Source: Euwallacea fornicatus (lineage: Eukaryota > Arthropoda > Insecta > Coleoptera > Curculionidae). From it: a stretch of 64,000 nt of DNA. The stretch covers positions 1,178,001 through 1,242,000 of the forward strand of contig NC_089548.1 of the NCBI RefSeq assembly GCF_040115645.1, given 5' to 3'. The position numbers were made by a program, and so were the translations under genes. Positions 1 to 13,462 of this stretch are shown piece by piece. Position 1 is the stretch's first letter, and every line of letters begins with the position of its first letter. The notes under the pieces are model-generated. The model saw nothing but the letters and a program-made list of their open reading frames with translations, was not told the origin of the DNA and searched no databases.

Positions 1-1362
1 TATTCGGTATTGTCCGGCAAAACGCCCGGCTCCTGTTGCCCTTTGGCTATTAATTTTTTTCAAAGATATAGGTATATCTTTAAAGCCATTTATAACCCCT
101 TAGTTGACATTGATGATCGTTCCCATTTTCGGTTTCTCTTCCGGTGTTGCCAATTCTATTATCACACGTTTCGATTAAGATCTCAGACCTCCTCAACAAC
201 CCTTGAGTGAAAAGTTTCTAATCCATCAAGACACTGTCCCTTACCAAGCAATGTAGACGTTCTCTGATAACTTCAGTTTAAAGAGATTTATCCGCCGTTA
301 AAATTTTAGGGCCATACTATTTGGCAACACTGGATCCAGTTTAAGGGTTTTGCCAGGAACAGAGGAGATGTCCCGGGTGCCAGCACGTTTAACTCTTGTT
401 AATGATGTTTGTTTTGTTTCCTCTAAGAGGATGTCTGGCAGTTATTAATGGTATTAATGTCCACTTGCAAAGTTAATGATGTCCGATGTCGTCTATTATT
501 AGCGGAGTTTCCAAAAACGGGCAAATAAAGGAACTTCTCGGCGAAACGATGCTGGACACGGTATTAGCGAATAAAGAAAAAGAGACCTGTGGATGACGTC
601 TCGTTTGTTGTCCGTTGTTGGGGGATGTTTTAAATTTCACTGTAAGTGGACGAACGTTGTTTCTGTAAGGAATCATACCCTTTGGGACCAGTGAATTCAG
701 ATCAAGGTGCGCCTTCATATTATTTAGAAGTGACCGTAAACGGGGAGAACTTATTTGGGATACCCCGACGATTTACTACGTCAACTTGAAAAAGAAAGAG
801 AACGGAAACATTCCCTGCGTGGTTTAGGTGCACAAAACAACACTTTAACGCATCTGTGTCAATGATAAATCTTCCCGGTTCCGGTTTTGGATCCAGGCCG
901 CAAGAAGGGCCAGAACTAACTGATAGTACAACCATCATTTTCAGTTTCTATGAGTCGCGAACCTGCGGTTTGCAACACTCATATACAGTGTGATCCATTT
1001 AACACCCGCACAAAGTTCGCATTTATCGATCTTTTTTTGAAGAGACAAATTAAGTGAAAAACATTGTGCTTCAAGATAAAGTGTCACATATTTGCCACAA
1101 GAATTATGTTATTTTTTAGCACGAAAATGAAAGTAGTCGTAATAGGGATTTTTTGCAAAAAAATTGTGAACACCACTGGATTAAGTAAACTCTCACAATG
1201 GCTTAATTTCATTTGCAAATATAGCATATTAGGATTTCTACAGAAGAATTATAAATCACATTTTTCTTATGAGTGTATTCCACCAGCCATGAAGTAAAAA
1301 ATCGATAACCAATTTTTGTTGGGTACAACACTCAACAAAATTTTTGGAGCCCAAAACGAGAA
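1..1362. other. Intergenic, nothing recognised
   Basis: AT-rich sequence with only short open frames on both strands. None has a recognisable motif or a credible start and splice context. One isolated Krüppel-type word (AAGGGTT) lies near 342. I see no RNA gene or transposon end here. Confidence 0.5.
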
Positions 1363-1660
1363 ATCAAATATAATCAAATTCTTGTTGCTTCCATCAATCC
1401 GCCATTTAGAGCCACACACTTTCACACCTTTTTCGTGCATTCGTGATCACTTTTCTTAGCTGATTTGGCGTACATTCGCACATTCTTCAATTATTCTAGT
1501 TACGTAGTTTTTCTATTGACTGCGGTCTTGCTTTATGAGCTTCCTGTTTCAGAACGCCCCAAAGGAAAAAGTCAAGTGGCTTTAAATCCTGTGACCTTGG
1601 AGGAAATTCAATAAGAGGATTGTTTTATCCCATTTTCACCGATTTTAGAAGTTTTCATTC
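1363..1660 (-). pseudogene. Tc1/mariner-like transposase C-terminal remnant
   Basis: Read on the minus strand, this segment gives the C-terminal catalytic region of the insect DDE transposase group whose hallmark is W/F-PPRSPDLTPLDFFLWG. Here the visible residues are EFPPRSQDLKPLDFFLWG, with the conserved aspartate kept but SPD changed to SQD. The next part, about 45 codons on, reads CTPNQLRKVITNARKRC, matching the family's usual tail (ITPEMLRRVIENFRERL). At least three stop codons interrupt it and no N-terminal part is visible upstream. It is a dead fragment, not a gene. The family assignment rests on motif recall; the group is certain, the exact clade is not. Confidence 0.85.
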
Positions 1661-4600
1661 AGCGATTCCCTTATCGCTTCTACATTTTGTATATTACTAA
1701 TTGAAACTTCAAATTCAGGCGAACCAGAAGTGGCACCTCAAGTAGTGCGGCCCAAATTCATTTCTACTGAAAGTTCAAAAACAGATGTACATTCTAATTG
1801 GTGTTAAAGAAAAAAAGGAGCAATAATTGTATTATATCTTGAAGTATTCTTAACCATACGTATATTTTATGTGAATATTGTCTCTTTGCGTTTATGGCTC
1901 ACTTAGGATTGTCAGTAGTCCAATATCGGGAATTTTCAGGTGACACCATCCCATTTGTTTTAAACGTGCCCTCATCGCTGAACAAATTTTCTCTTAAAAA
2001 GTTCCTATTTCCCAGGCATTCGATTCTCCTTAAGCTTACAAATAGGATTTCACTCTTCTTTTCTCATCTCCCAGTTCAGGAATATGCATAAATTTAGACT
2101 CAAAACAGTTTTACATGGGACATTCTATCATTTTCTCTAGAAACATTTTACTCTAGACTAGCCATTATAAAACTGGAGTTAATGTTATTGAGAAAATATT
2201 CTAATACTCGCTCAGTATGTTTATCGCCGGGCAGGGATATATATTTTTTTCGAAAATATGCCTTATTAGAAAGACTTAATCTTATGAATTTCATGTTTTT
2301 TAGCGTCTAAACAAATGATAACTATACTTCTGGCACTCACACGAGTTCATCAAAAAGAATTCTGATTCAAAGCAGAATTATCAAATAATGTTTAATAACG
2401 TGAGGTCCCTGGAAAATTATATCGGGCGGCCCACTCTCGACACAGGATTCGATGACGTCAGAATTCTTACAGATACTGATTTGGAGCAGAAGAGGCGTCA
2501 TATCGGATGACTCGGACTACTATTAGATAGATAATAGATATAGCCTTGCAAGAAATGTGATTTTCCCAGATCGACGTCGGCGTCCATCGATGAAGGCGTC
2601 ATCGAGTGACGCAACTCCATGACGCATTATCTGCCAAAAAAGCCCGTCGCAATTTCCTCCCTTGCCGATACGACCCTCTGGGCAGCAGTTGCATATCGAT
2701 GTGCACCCTCTCGCTAAGGGTTGTCCACTCTGTCTTTGTAATTTATGACCATCCGCTGGACCTCGTCCACATAAAGGGTGTCTCTCTGCAGCCGGCCCCA
2801 TAAAAAATATCCCTCTGCACGTAACGATAGCGCCATTTTTCTGAAAAGCGACCCTTTTGCCAATCTCTGATGGACGTTGTACAGTGTTCAATGCACTTAT
2901 AAATTTCTTTGTATGGTAAGAAAATATGAGCAGTTTTGGAAAATTTCCTGGAGGGGATCTACCTGATAGATGTGCACATCTTATGAGGGTCGATGGAATA
3001 AAGTTAGAGAAAGCGAAAGTGTTCAAAACTCTTTATCTCCGTATCTTTGTCGATGATCGAGTTACACATATTTACACGCAGGATTACAGATCGGTTTGCC
3101 GTAAATCCGTTTGCGGCAAAAGGTGAATGGAAAAGTATTATTGTTGCGGTGCATCGGTCATTATTATGAGGCTCGAATAATCCTTTGAATACCTCAGCAG
3201 GCACAATGGCGAAATGTGGCCTTTTGGTGTAAGTCAACCGAATAAATATCAGTCACAACCTTGTCAAAATCCTTTCTCTATTGTGGCCCTATGTGTTACT
3301 TGCACCGAAAGTGTAAAGCCCATTCTTCTTCATCTCGTCGCTAAAACCACCATTTAAGTCCTCAGCAATCGAAAAAGAGGGGGGGGGACTAATTTTCCTT
3401 GGGATTCATAAAATATTAATTATATTTTTAAGAAACGGGAATAAAATTACTTCCATTTCGTTATGCAGTGTGTTCCCACATGGGGCTACCAAGAGGAGAA
3501 AGTTTCTTATTTTTAATTTTCTGGGAACAAAGTCTTCTTCATGAAAGTTTTTACTTGTTCTAGAACGGTTCAATGAGTTCTCATCGTTTCAATTTTTCTT
3601 TTCGTTACGAAGAAATATCGAAAAATATGTGCAGAAATTAATTATTGTTTTCATGGCAACCGTGAACAAGACTGAAGTTAAATGGCAATGTTGTCGAAAG
3701 AGCAATGAATTTACCTGATGCAGTCCTATGACAAAAGCGATAAAAAAATTCGTCGAATTATCCAAGAATTTAATCAAAAGTTTTTGTAATATCTACATGT
3801 CGAAATGTGGTATACAAAAATCCATCAAGAAATTCTTAATTACTCGGTCCGTATTAAAACTAAAGATAACTAAGATAGTTCAAGATGAGAATGACGCTGC
3901 GAGTTTTATTGTAATGCATTCAGATTAAGATAATCCAAAATTTTCTTTACGGCGAAGATCGGTTCAATTAGAAATAAATAAAACGCATATACAAAAAAAA
4001 ATATTTAAACAATTCAATATCAATCTCTTTAAACCAATTATTAAGCGTGCTTTAGAGCCAAGAGATCAAGGAAAACGTTTTGATCTCGTATTGCGAATGG
4101 GCGCTCAAATCATGGATAACCATTACTTTTGTCGTGGCATTGAATTCTCTGATGAAGCGATGTTCTCCATCAATGGTACTCTTTCATTTCTGCATGGGTG
4201 GTACATTTTAATCCTTTTTTTCGAATCGCTTGTAATCCACAATATTAGGCTAAAACTAATTCAACTAATATAAATGAACCTATTTTTCGACATTTCTCTG
4301 TAATGAAAGGGAAAATTGAAACTGTCAGAACTGATGCAACGGTTCTGGAACAAGAAAAAAATCTTTCAAGAAGTATGTGTTTTTCTCGTAAAATGAAAAA
4401 TAAGAAACTTTCCCTTCTGATAACCCCATCCATGAACATACTGTATAAGGAGAGCAGGTACTTTCTTTTCATAATTCAGTTTACAAATAGGGCTAAAAGC
4501 AGCATTGGTCGTTGTGGTTTTATTCACACAAGGCACAGCTTGAATACATTCAAATTCATGCATGGAAACATTGTTGGAATTTCCAAAAATTGAAGTTGTT

Positions 4601-5358
4601 TCAAATTAGAGGTGTTCTTGAGATTTTACTGCTGCGTGAGAAGATTATAAAGATGCAAGGATTATCCTAGCATTCGATTTAAAGAATCTAGGAAGTTTTT
4701 TCATCGGGACATCAATACGGTTCTGAAGAAGGATAATTTTGAGATATTCCGAAAATTAAAAATACTTTAAATTTGAGGTTCTCCTGCGATTTTCCTATCA
4801 CTTAAGAAGGTTTTAAACTTTACAGAATTGTTCCAGAATTCATGATAATTTATATATAGAAGTTTCAGAGTTTTTCTATCAACCCATTAACAATTCCTTA
4901 AACTACGAAATTTTTTGCTTTCTTATTTTTTCCTGATTTCTGTGTCCTGCGTATATCAAAAATAGAAAAAAATAATCGTCTATGAAACTTGCAGAAGCGC
5001 CATTTCGTGTAACTCCTGTTATTAGCAATTAATGAAATATTTACTCCCTTTGGCGAAACGGAAACCAAACGGGTGTTTATTCCGTAACTAGTTATATGCA
5101 TAATGCAAGCTTTCTTGTCCCACAGAATCCCACTCGTTACGTAAAAAAGTGTCTATTTTCTAACTAACAAGATAGAAAAGCAGTTCTTCGATTCCCTAGG
5201 ATAAAAAGAAAAAAAAACACTCCCCACCTTGATATGGGCGTGCAAAATCGTGCCTTTTTCGCCCGCTAGCAGTAAGGTGTAATTACCCAAAAATAATTTT
5301 TTATGCCCTCAAATATCTGTGAAGTCTTTGAAACCTAATATTTCCAGTACCAGTATTG
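1661..5358. other. Intergenic, no supported gene
   Basis: No recognisable gene. The longest open frame is 167 codons on the minus strand at 2523-3026, in a locally more GC-rich patch. Its translation has no known motif and it overlaps competing short frames, so I do not call it. The patch contains a TAAGGGTTG word near 2717 and a CATAAAAAA (Hunchback/Caudal-like) word near 2800, so a regulatory element is possible but unsupported. The rest is AT-rich. Confidence 0.4.
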
Positions 5359-5360
5359 TA

Positions 5361-6907
5361 TAGGATGAGCCAACGAAATTACAAAGTAACTGAATAAATT
5401 CCATTTAAAATTTACTCTCAAAATGAATATGTTATGTAATATGGCTATGAAACAATCATATTTTAAAATAATTTAGATATTTACAGAGTTGCTTAAAAAA
5501 GTGTGGCGTTCAGAAATTATTTTTTTTAATGGCACGCCTTGAATTTGAGTAGCCTAATGTATTTTAATCATAATTATAAACTTTTATGTATATATATAGT
5601 TGAATATGCCTATCTTTTATGGTTTAGAAAATATCAGGACTTTTTTCGAAACAGTGTCATTTGCAAGTACTTATGTATTGACACATAAAATCTATAATTT
5701 TCATGGGATACCATTCATGCCATGAAACAAACATGCCTCTCAATAAATCAAAATAAAAGTTTTCTTATTGTATGGCGATATTTGATTTTTTTTATATCTG
5801 AATTCATCATTTAATAAACAATTAATATCATTATTAGATAATTTCATAATTATTAACAATTAATTTTACCTAAAACGAATATAAATATAATATAATATTT
5901 AATTAATTTTGATGGTTTTTTCAAGTATTATTAGACATTCTTAAAATATATAGGGAGTTCTGTTTTAAAAAAGTGTGTTTTTTTAATTTTTTTTATTTTG
6001 GCCGTTAAATAGAAGACATCCTGTGGATTTTAATGAAAATAATTAGTTAGCGAAACATTGAACAAGCTTTTCACTTTCACGATTCTAAAAAGAACTGTCG
6101 TCCCATAAAAATTAAAGAGGCTATGTATCAATAAATAAGTGTTTGAAAATAGTAATTTTTCGAAAAAGGTTTCGATATTTCCTATACCATAGAAAATTGG
6201 CACATTCAACTATATACAGCGTGCCTCGTCGCCACGTAATGAGGGGCAAAAAGCTAAAATATCTTTTAAACTAAAGTGTAAATAAAAAATTTACAAGAAT
6301 AAAGGAATCAAGATAAAACAATAACTAATTTGAATAACTAAACAAATGTACTACTGGCGTGTGCAATAAAACGTTTGGGGAAAAATGTGTACACAATCCT
6401 GTATTTTCCCTATTATTTCTCCAATTTTTTTTGCCCAAATAATAGGAAATGTGCACCCAATCAAACTATGCATCACTGCAAACTTTCAATAAAATATGTT
6501 ACGAAACAGCTAAGTTATTAACAAAAGAAGTTTTTTTTACTAACTTCAACATCATGTTTAATGAATATAAAGCGCCAAACAAAAAAGTATCATAAGGAAA
6601 GTCTAAAATTTTTTGCATAAGGAATCTCCGGTTAACGGGTTGGGCTACTAATACGAGGAACTGAGTATAAAAGAGCTTTACAATTATGATTAAAATACAA
6701 TAGACTACATAAATAGAGGGGGTGCCATTAAAAAAAAATTCAACTTTTGAGAACCATTATTTTTTCAGCGACTCTGAAGGTCTCTTATATCTAAATATTT
6801 TTTAAAATGTGCATATTTCGAAGCCATATCACGTAACATATTCAATTTGAAAGTAAACTTTAAATGGAATTAATTAAATTACTTTGTAATTTCGTTGGCT
6901 CACCCTG
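5361..6907. mobile_element. Long foldback element with TACAGGGTGAGCC-type ends
   Basis: Both ends read inward as TA followed by [C/T]AGG[G/A]TGAGCCAACG. The outer 250 bp of the left side (from 5361) matches the reverse complement of the right side (from 6907). The match covers blocks such as ACGAAATTACAAAGTAA and TTTTAATCATAATT. Past about 5590 the left arm resumes its match with the reverse complement of 6215 down to about 6035, so the right arm carries about 440 bp (about 6216-6660) that the left lacks. TA dinucleotides flank both ends, as expected for a Tc1/mariner-type target duplication. I find no coding sequence inside. It is a non-autonomous foldback or MITE-like element with a nested insertion in one arm or a deletion in the other. 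Confidence 0.8.
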
Positions 6908-6909
6908 TA

Positions 6910-9349
6910 CTTGGGAACCAATCTCAATTATAAGCTGCAGTTTGCATAAAACAGTTGTATACGATCGTCGCGGCTTCAGTACTTAACCAAATTTAAATGT
7001 TGCGAACCTGTAATCAACCTAAGGCCCTTAATTAACAGAAAATTCAAAAAACATTTCTGAAATTACTGTTGGAATATCCCAAATAAATTGGATAAAGGAA
7101 GCTATCTAAATACCTTCCTCGCTAAAATAAATTGAGGCGAATGGCTCAAAATACGCCTTTAGAAACGTTATACGAAATAATAAGGGCGAGGGGTCGACCG
7201 GGAGACAAAATGACTAAAAGGGGGAAACGCAATATAAAGGATAAATAATTAATTTGGAAGGCGGCCATCTTGGAATCATTGATCACTGTTACGGAGAGGG
7301 AAATTAGTTTCTTATTTTCCCTTAGAGCGGAGCGTCAGACAACGAGAGGGAGTGAAATTCCCAAGTTCTGAAAAGTTATTTCAGGCAGTTTGGGCTGGAA
7401 TTTCAATTTAATATCCTTAATAAATTTGATAAGCTAGACGACCAAAATGATATTATTTCTTTAATAAGTTGATTTCAGCTGCCGATATCCATAGTCCTAA
7501 AACGAGCAGAAAAACGAGAAACAATTTGTTAGAAGAAGGAAACGGTCACCATTCACCTTAATTTATCTCACGGTTAAGTGTCCATTGGATAGTTCCTTAA
7601 CGGACATCCTGAGTAGGTAAATAAAAAACGGCCTGATTGAATTTCACCTGCAAAAAAAATGTGTTTTGGGGGCCAAAAAACGTTCAACTATTGGCGATGC
7701 TACAGGTGGGTTTGAAAAATTATGTAAAACGACTTGTCGATCTGCCTTTTTGTCTTCAATCCTAACGGGAACGTGCTAAACGCAGATGCTATCTGAAGGC
7801 TCAAAATGTACGATTTTATTATCTATATTTCGTTTCCTTTAGATAAAAAAAAAACGATCTATTTTAAGGGTGGAAGTCGCAATTTCACACAAAAAGAGAT
7901 AAGAAGTGTCGACAACGAACTGTAATTTTTGATAGTTTATTGGATATAGGTGACTAGATATGTGAAAAGATGTTCTACTTCAACTTTCGGGAAATTCTTT
8001 CAGGTTTTTTTTTCAGAAAAGAAAAAAAAAACATTTTTCAGATTTACTTAGATCTTTGCAACTTCAGCTCCAAGCACACATCTTTAAAAATGTTTATAGG
8101 ACCCAGAAAGTACGAAGGAAACTTTTCTATCCAGTTAAATTCGCTCGAGAATGCGATTGTAGTGATGGAAAAAGACTTTCGAACTCTTTCAAAGGAGCTG
8201 TGAAATGATGGTGTAAAGTTTAATTTCTGCGCTAAAGCTCGCAGAAATTTCGATGCTTTCGAAGTGCTATTGAACATTTAGATTTCCAATTTTCTGTGGC
8301 AAATGCCCAAATTGAGCTCAAATTTACTCAACGGTCAGCACTTAATGGTCATTTATGCCTATTCTCAATATTTTTTATCAAGTAGAAGTTTTGTAAATAC
8401 ATTTCTAAATGTTGCAGAATCTTAACTGAGACATCCAGAGTCAATATCCAGAATAAATTTTGAAATTTCCTGAAAATTTCCAAAGGGGCAATTTTCCAAC
8501 CTTGAGTGCCAATATGTCTGGAATTCCCGAAGCAATTGCCTTCAATAACAGTTCTCTCCGTTCCGAGGTATATAAGCGAAACCGGCCTGCAATATCTCTT
8601 TTAGTTTGCTTTGATTCTGATTTTTTCAGCTTTGAAAGTGCATTGAAAATTAGTGCCGCGCACTGCGTTTCCAATGCTTTGAGACTTTAATCGAGGTATA
8701 CGGATTTAATAAAAGACCAATTTCAGTTAATTAGACTGAAAAATAGGACCAAAAAATGTCAGAATATTTCTAAAGGTCAGAGGAAGGGCGAAGTAGATAT
8801 CTACTTTGCAATACTTTTGTTCTTGCTTTCTAGGAACATCTTTTTTAGTTTCACTTGATATCAGTTTTCCAGGTTTTTAAAGTTTGTCTGACTTTTCTCA
8901 GAACTCAAACCAAGTTTCTTCCATTTTCACCTTCTGTATTATTTACCCTCGGTACGACCCTGAAGTAGAAAAGTCTAATAATTCCTAATTTCAAAAGAAT
9001 TTGATTTGTAAAAAACTATTAAATTTAGCGCCGTGCTTTCTCAGAAATTTCTCAGAACTTAACATTTGTTAAGGCTTTCTGAATTTTTATTGTCTTTTAA
9101 TTTTCTCGAGCCTGTGCTCGACTTCTGTAAAACCTCAATTTCTAGATTTGATGAGGATTTTCCAAGATGACCTGAAATTCAAAGATTTTTGGGTATTAAG
9201 ACCGAGGCTTACCAAATCGAATCCATATGACCAACTCAGAGACCAAAGCCAAGCCTAATCTGGCAAAACCAAGACCCAAACAAAGAGTGTAATTAGGTTT
9301 TTTTAAAGATTCAATTTGACCACTAATGCGATTATATGTACATATTACA
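6910..9349. other. Intergenic, nothing recognised
   Basis: AT-rich DNA with short frames only. Near 8425 the phrase CATCCAGAGTCAATAT resembles the repeat copy near 62436, so a diverged copy of that dispersed repeat may lie here. No gene, RNA or clear element end is seen. Confidence 0.4.
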
Positions 9350-9533
9350 CAGGGTGTGCGGCACTTCTTGGATAACCCATAAATCGAGTAGAAATAGAGA
9401 GTTCCAGGCACGAAAAATCTAAATTAAAAGAACGTAAAAATGAAATTTTACAGCAATCTTTTGATAAGAATGTAATGAGCACTTGTTGTTTGGACTTCGA
9501 GATGCTATTCTAAGAGAACATCTGAGACACCCT
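9350..9533. mobile_element. Possible small MITE with CAGGGTGT ends
   Basis: The left end reads CAGGGTGTGCGG and the right end, reversed, reads CAGGGTGTCTCAG, about 185 bp apart. Only the outer 8-10 bases match, so the evidence is weak. The end motif is shared with other short elements in this window. Confidence 0.4.
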
Positions 9534-12500
9534 GCATAACAATTTTCATCAATTTAACTTCTGTCATGCTGAGAGGACATCTTGAGCTAATTCTTCAGTC
9601 GATTTAGAGAAGCCATGTTCCCACGCATTTCCCGTCAGTCGATGTAAAGCTCACGAGAGCGACTATCTGAAAGATTTCCTGTAGCAATTTATCTACACTA
9701 CAGATACAAAGCTTTTTTTTGTAAAAACTACATTTTCTCAGTTTATTAAAAAATTTGAGATTTCTTAGGTAGGTAGCGAGGCAACATCATGTGGGGATAC
9801 TGGCAAGGTACATATGTACTTAAGGCATGGGAGTTTTTTGAGTTCAATGGAGATGCGGTGGTCAGTTCCGGATTCATCAAGTTCTTGAGCAACTACCTCT
9901 TCATTAGAAGCGCTTACCTCCCAATCCACAAATGGTCAAGTGGTTACAGGACTATTCACTCAACGGAAGTGCGGATCAAAATTTGGTTTGAGAAGATCAC
10001 TGAGAATAAAGTATCAACTTTTGTATATTCCAAAGAGCATACAAAAGTGGAGTACGTCATCCTTAAAACTATCTACGCCCATTTTCGAATTATACTTAAT
10101 TATTTTGGAAATTGTGGAACAGAACTAGTCAATTTTCGAACATATATCATTAAAAGGTAGTATTTATACCTGACTGGACGCATTGCGAAACCATCATTCA
10201 AGGGAACAAAGGGCCATTTTACCGCAATTCAAGGGCGTGTAATAGAAAATAATGAACGAAAAGGGTGAAGGTAGTCAAAATGCGACCCACAGGATGACCG
10301 TCATTATTACTGAGGCGGAACGAACCCTGGCGAAAAGGGTTTTTCGCCATTATTATTTGAAAGAGGTAATAAGTGGAGAGCGATTTTGTCGTGGCTATTT
10401 ACCTACAGATGAATTTTACTATAAATTTTTGGATTTACAGAGAAAATTTACGAAAACGAAAATAAAAACGAACACGTAGTTGTTTACATAGAAATGGAAC
10501 TCGAATCAAGAAGGGGATGGATGCAAGTCGTCGATTTAAAAGGATATGCTTATTGACCGGGGTCAGGACAGGATATGACGTAACACATGTTAGCGTAGAA
10601 GGATCCCTATTCCGCATCTTGAGAAGGAATTTCTTGGAAATCAACATGAAATGTGCAAACAGGCGGTATCGGCTGCGATCGGGGCAAATTTTGACTAGGA
10701 CCGATAACAATTCAGTTTTCTTTATGTGTAGGAATCGTTTATGAGAGATGATTTAGCACGTAATAAGGAAACACAGATAAGTCCAAGTGTACAGAAGATG
10801 TAGAGAGGGCGGTAAAGTTATGGAGGCATTTTGGCCAAATCGGCCTCATCAATTTTTCCCTTAAATCCAACACACTTTTAGACGCAAAATCGATATTAAA
10901 ATGTGAATTTGAAAATTATCAATTTATGCTTTAAGGAAAAAATATATCAAAAATACCTGGAAACTATGTCTGGAATAAGTGGGGGCGGGCCCGAATGCTG
11001 CTGATATTAATCGTCATTATGCATACCTACTTATACAAGGTGCTCTTTAAGTATATGAACACATTTTAAAGCGTGAATCTTTCAAGAAGTTTAAGACGAA
11101 AAGTCGATTTTAGTTTGGGTTCGCAACGACTAAATTTCGAGATATGGTGTATTTAATTAAAATTTTAATTTGCTGTTTGATTATTATTTTGGTCGATAAC
11201 GCATCATTCTGATGATATTTTTCATACGGGGAAAATTGACGATGAGAAACTGAGATAATTATTTAGTGTTTTTTTATCGATAGAAAATGTCACACAAAAG
11301 ATTTATGATTATTTAAGATCAGGCGCATCTTAGTTATGCGGCGTCCTCTATTGGTAAACGCACGAGTGGGAAATCATTCGCGTTTCCTATCACCAGTTTT
11401 TCCGGAAAATTTTTAGAAGTACTTATTCTACAATCGCACACTATAGTGCATGTGTCTATTAATTTCTTAGACCCGCCACACACCAGAGGTGCACGCAACG
11501 TAAGACATGCATCATGAGGCATGGAGTAAATACTGTCTGAAGGCATAATGGCGCAAATAAAATTAATTTAAACCGATAATGCACTGAAGCAACATTTCCG
11601 TGGGTTTTTAGAAGCGACAATTTGTCCCATATCCGCTTAAATCCAATTGATTTGCGCCATTAAGTCGTCCGGCAATAGGTGCTGGACGTTTTATGATGCA
11701 TGTCATAACTCATGCATCTTCGGTGGTCTGTCTTAGCCGCCCATTTCGACCTAAACCTGCCATTTTTCCTGTTTTTCCTTTGTTGAATATTTTGTTTTTT
11801 CTTCCTAATATAAAATATCATCTTAAAACTGCATATTCCATTCAGGTAGAAAAATGTCTTGGCCTTCCTGACGCTATTCTGCGAAAGAATTTTTCTATGA
11901 CCGAAAATACCGTAATTTGTGCAAGGACTTTCCTTTGATCTTGCATAAGCGTCATAAAAAAGAAAGTCTAAAATGGTCTAAAATGGTCTAAAATGTGCGG
12001 GTTGCGCCAATAAATGCTCTCAAAATTGAGAGTGGAACCAAAGATTGCACAAAAGTTATGCAATTCTGGCCGGCTTTAAAAGGTCATAAATAAGTATCAG
12101 ATTCGTTTATTGTTTGTCCTTGACTGTTTACTGTTTTATAAAAACGACAAAGGGCACTGTTTATGTTTGCTAACAAGGCTGATGGGACCGTTTACAGTCA
12201 TGGTGTATTTAAAAGTGCTTGTCAAAGTTATGCAAATAATACGTATGTGAATTGAGGACAATAAGCAGAGCACGAAGATTTTTTCTTAGATTTTTGAAAC
12301 TAGTGCTTTATTCACAGTGTTGACCATCTGGTTAGTGATTTATCTAGGGCGAGTTCCAGCTAGTTCTTTTGATAACGGTACTGTTGGCCCAAAGAGTGCA
12401 GGCTTTTTCAAGAAGGCTATTCTCCTTTTTTTGTCAAATGAAACAAAATTTAAAATTTTCCCGGAGTTCACTGCAAGGTTTTCCCTTTTTGCACTAGATG

Positions 12501-13462
12501 CACGCTACATTCAGCACTTCCTAAACGATAGTGCAGACCCAGCTACCTGGTTGATTCCATCTGAGGACTGCTATGTCTTTTCCATACATAGGCTTATACG
12601 TCTCGTAGGTCAGAGTGGCCAGAAGATCGTCCACGAGCAGTGCTTATAGAAAATGAGAGAGAACCCTCCATCCTACGTGCAGCCTTATTTCTATCTGTGT
12701 CCTCATGTAAAGCGATCATTCTAGACTCCAGCATGTTGTGGGTTCAGGTAGTGCTTATCGTTTCAACTTCTTAACATCAAGTAGTGAACCTGGAAGCGCA
12801 TTGTTAAACGCTTCTTGTCTATTCAAGAAGAATTCCTCTGTTGTTTGACTGATCCTTAGAGCAGGTTGTTGAGTGCCCCTTCGTTGGTTCGGTAGATATA
12901 CTGTTCTGTTCTGCAAACGAGGGGTTCTGAATGCACTCCCTTTCACCTTTTCAAAAGTATTTTCCGGTTCTGAAGATCTGGTTTCCAGTCCCCTTTCAGC
13001 CGGGGAAATGGTAGTTTCCTAGAAGTTCTAGCGGTTTCTATTCAATGGAAGAATGGGAGCAATCTGTACGTTTGGTCGATCCCAACCCCTATCTCTTTCC
13101 ATTGGAACGGATTTTGTGAATGATACTTTCTGTGCGTAGAATTGTGATCTCCCCGATAAACTTTCATCAGGATTCTTTTTTGGCGTTTCTTATTTCTTTA
13201 TTGTAGGCAATTAGTGCTTGTCAATACTTGTCTCAGTCGTCCATATTTGGTTAGGCTAAACTTTTTCTGTCTCAAGGGATTTTTTTTTTAAATACCCGTT
13301 TGGGTATAATTGGGATTCACTGGGGCGACTACCAACTAAGAACCTCGAGTTTTCTAATCCTGTAGTCGGTCACAATCTGGAACAGTCGTCAGAAACAGTT
13401 AATGAGGGATGTTGGAATGCCAAACTATTTTAGCAATGATTCATGCCCTGCTGTACAATGTA
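9534..13462. other. Intergenic with unassigned open frames
   Basis: Open frames at 9789-10160 (+, 123 codons) and 12317-12649 (+, 110 codons) have no recognisable domain. On the minus strand about 13020-12756 is open for roughly 88 codons and is hydrophilic and lysine/arginine-rich near its end. It is followed by stop-interrupted sequence that still looks protein-like (WNQPGSW). This could be the remnant of an unknown mobile gene, but I cannot name it. A three-unit 10-bp tandem repeat (GTCTAAAATG) lies at 11966-11995. Confidence 0.3.
11966..11995. repeat. 10-bp tandem repeat, three copies
   Basis: GTCTAAAATG is repeated three times without interruption. No gene context is visible. Confidence 0.9.

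Noticed and set aside
2523..3026. 167-codon open frame on the minus strand
   Set aside because: It lies in a GC-richer patch where chance frames are longer. Its translation shows no domain, and other frames overlap it.
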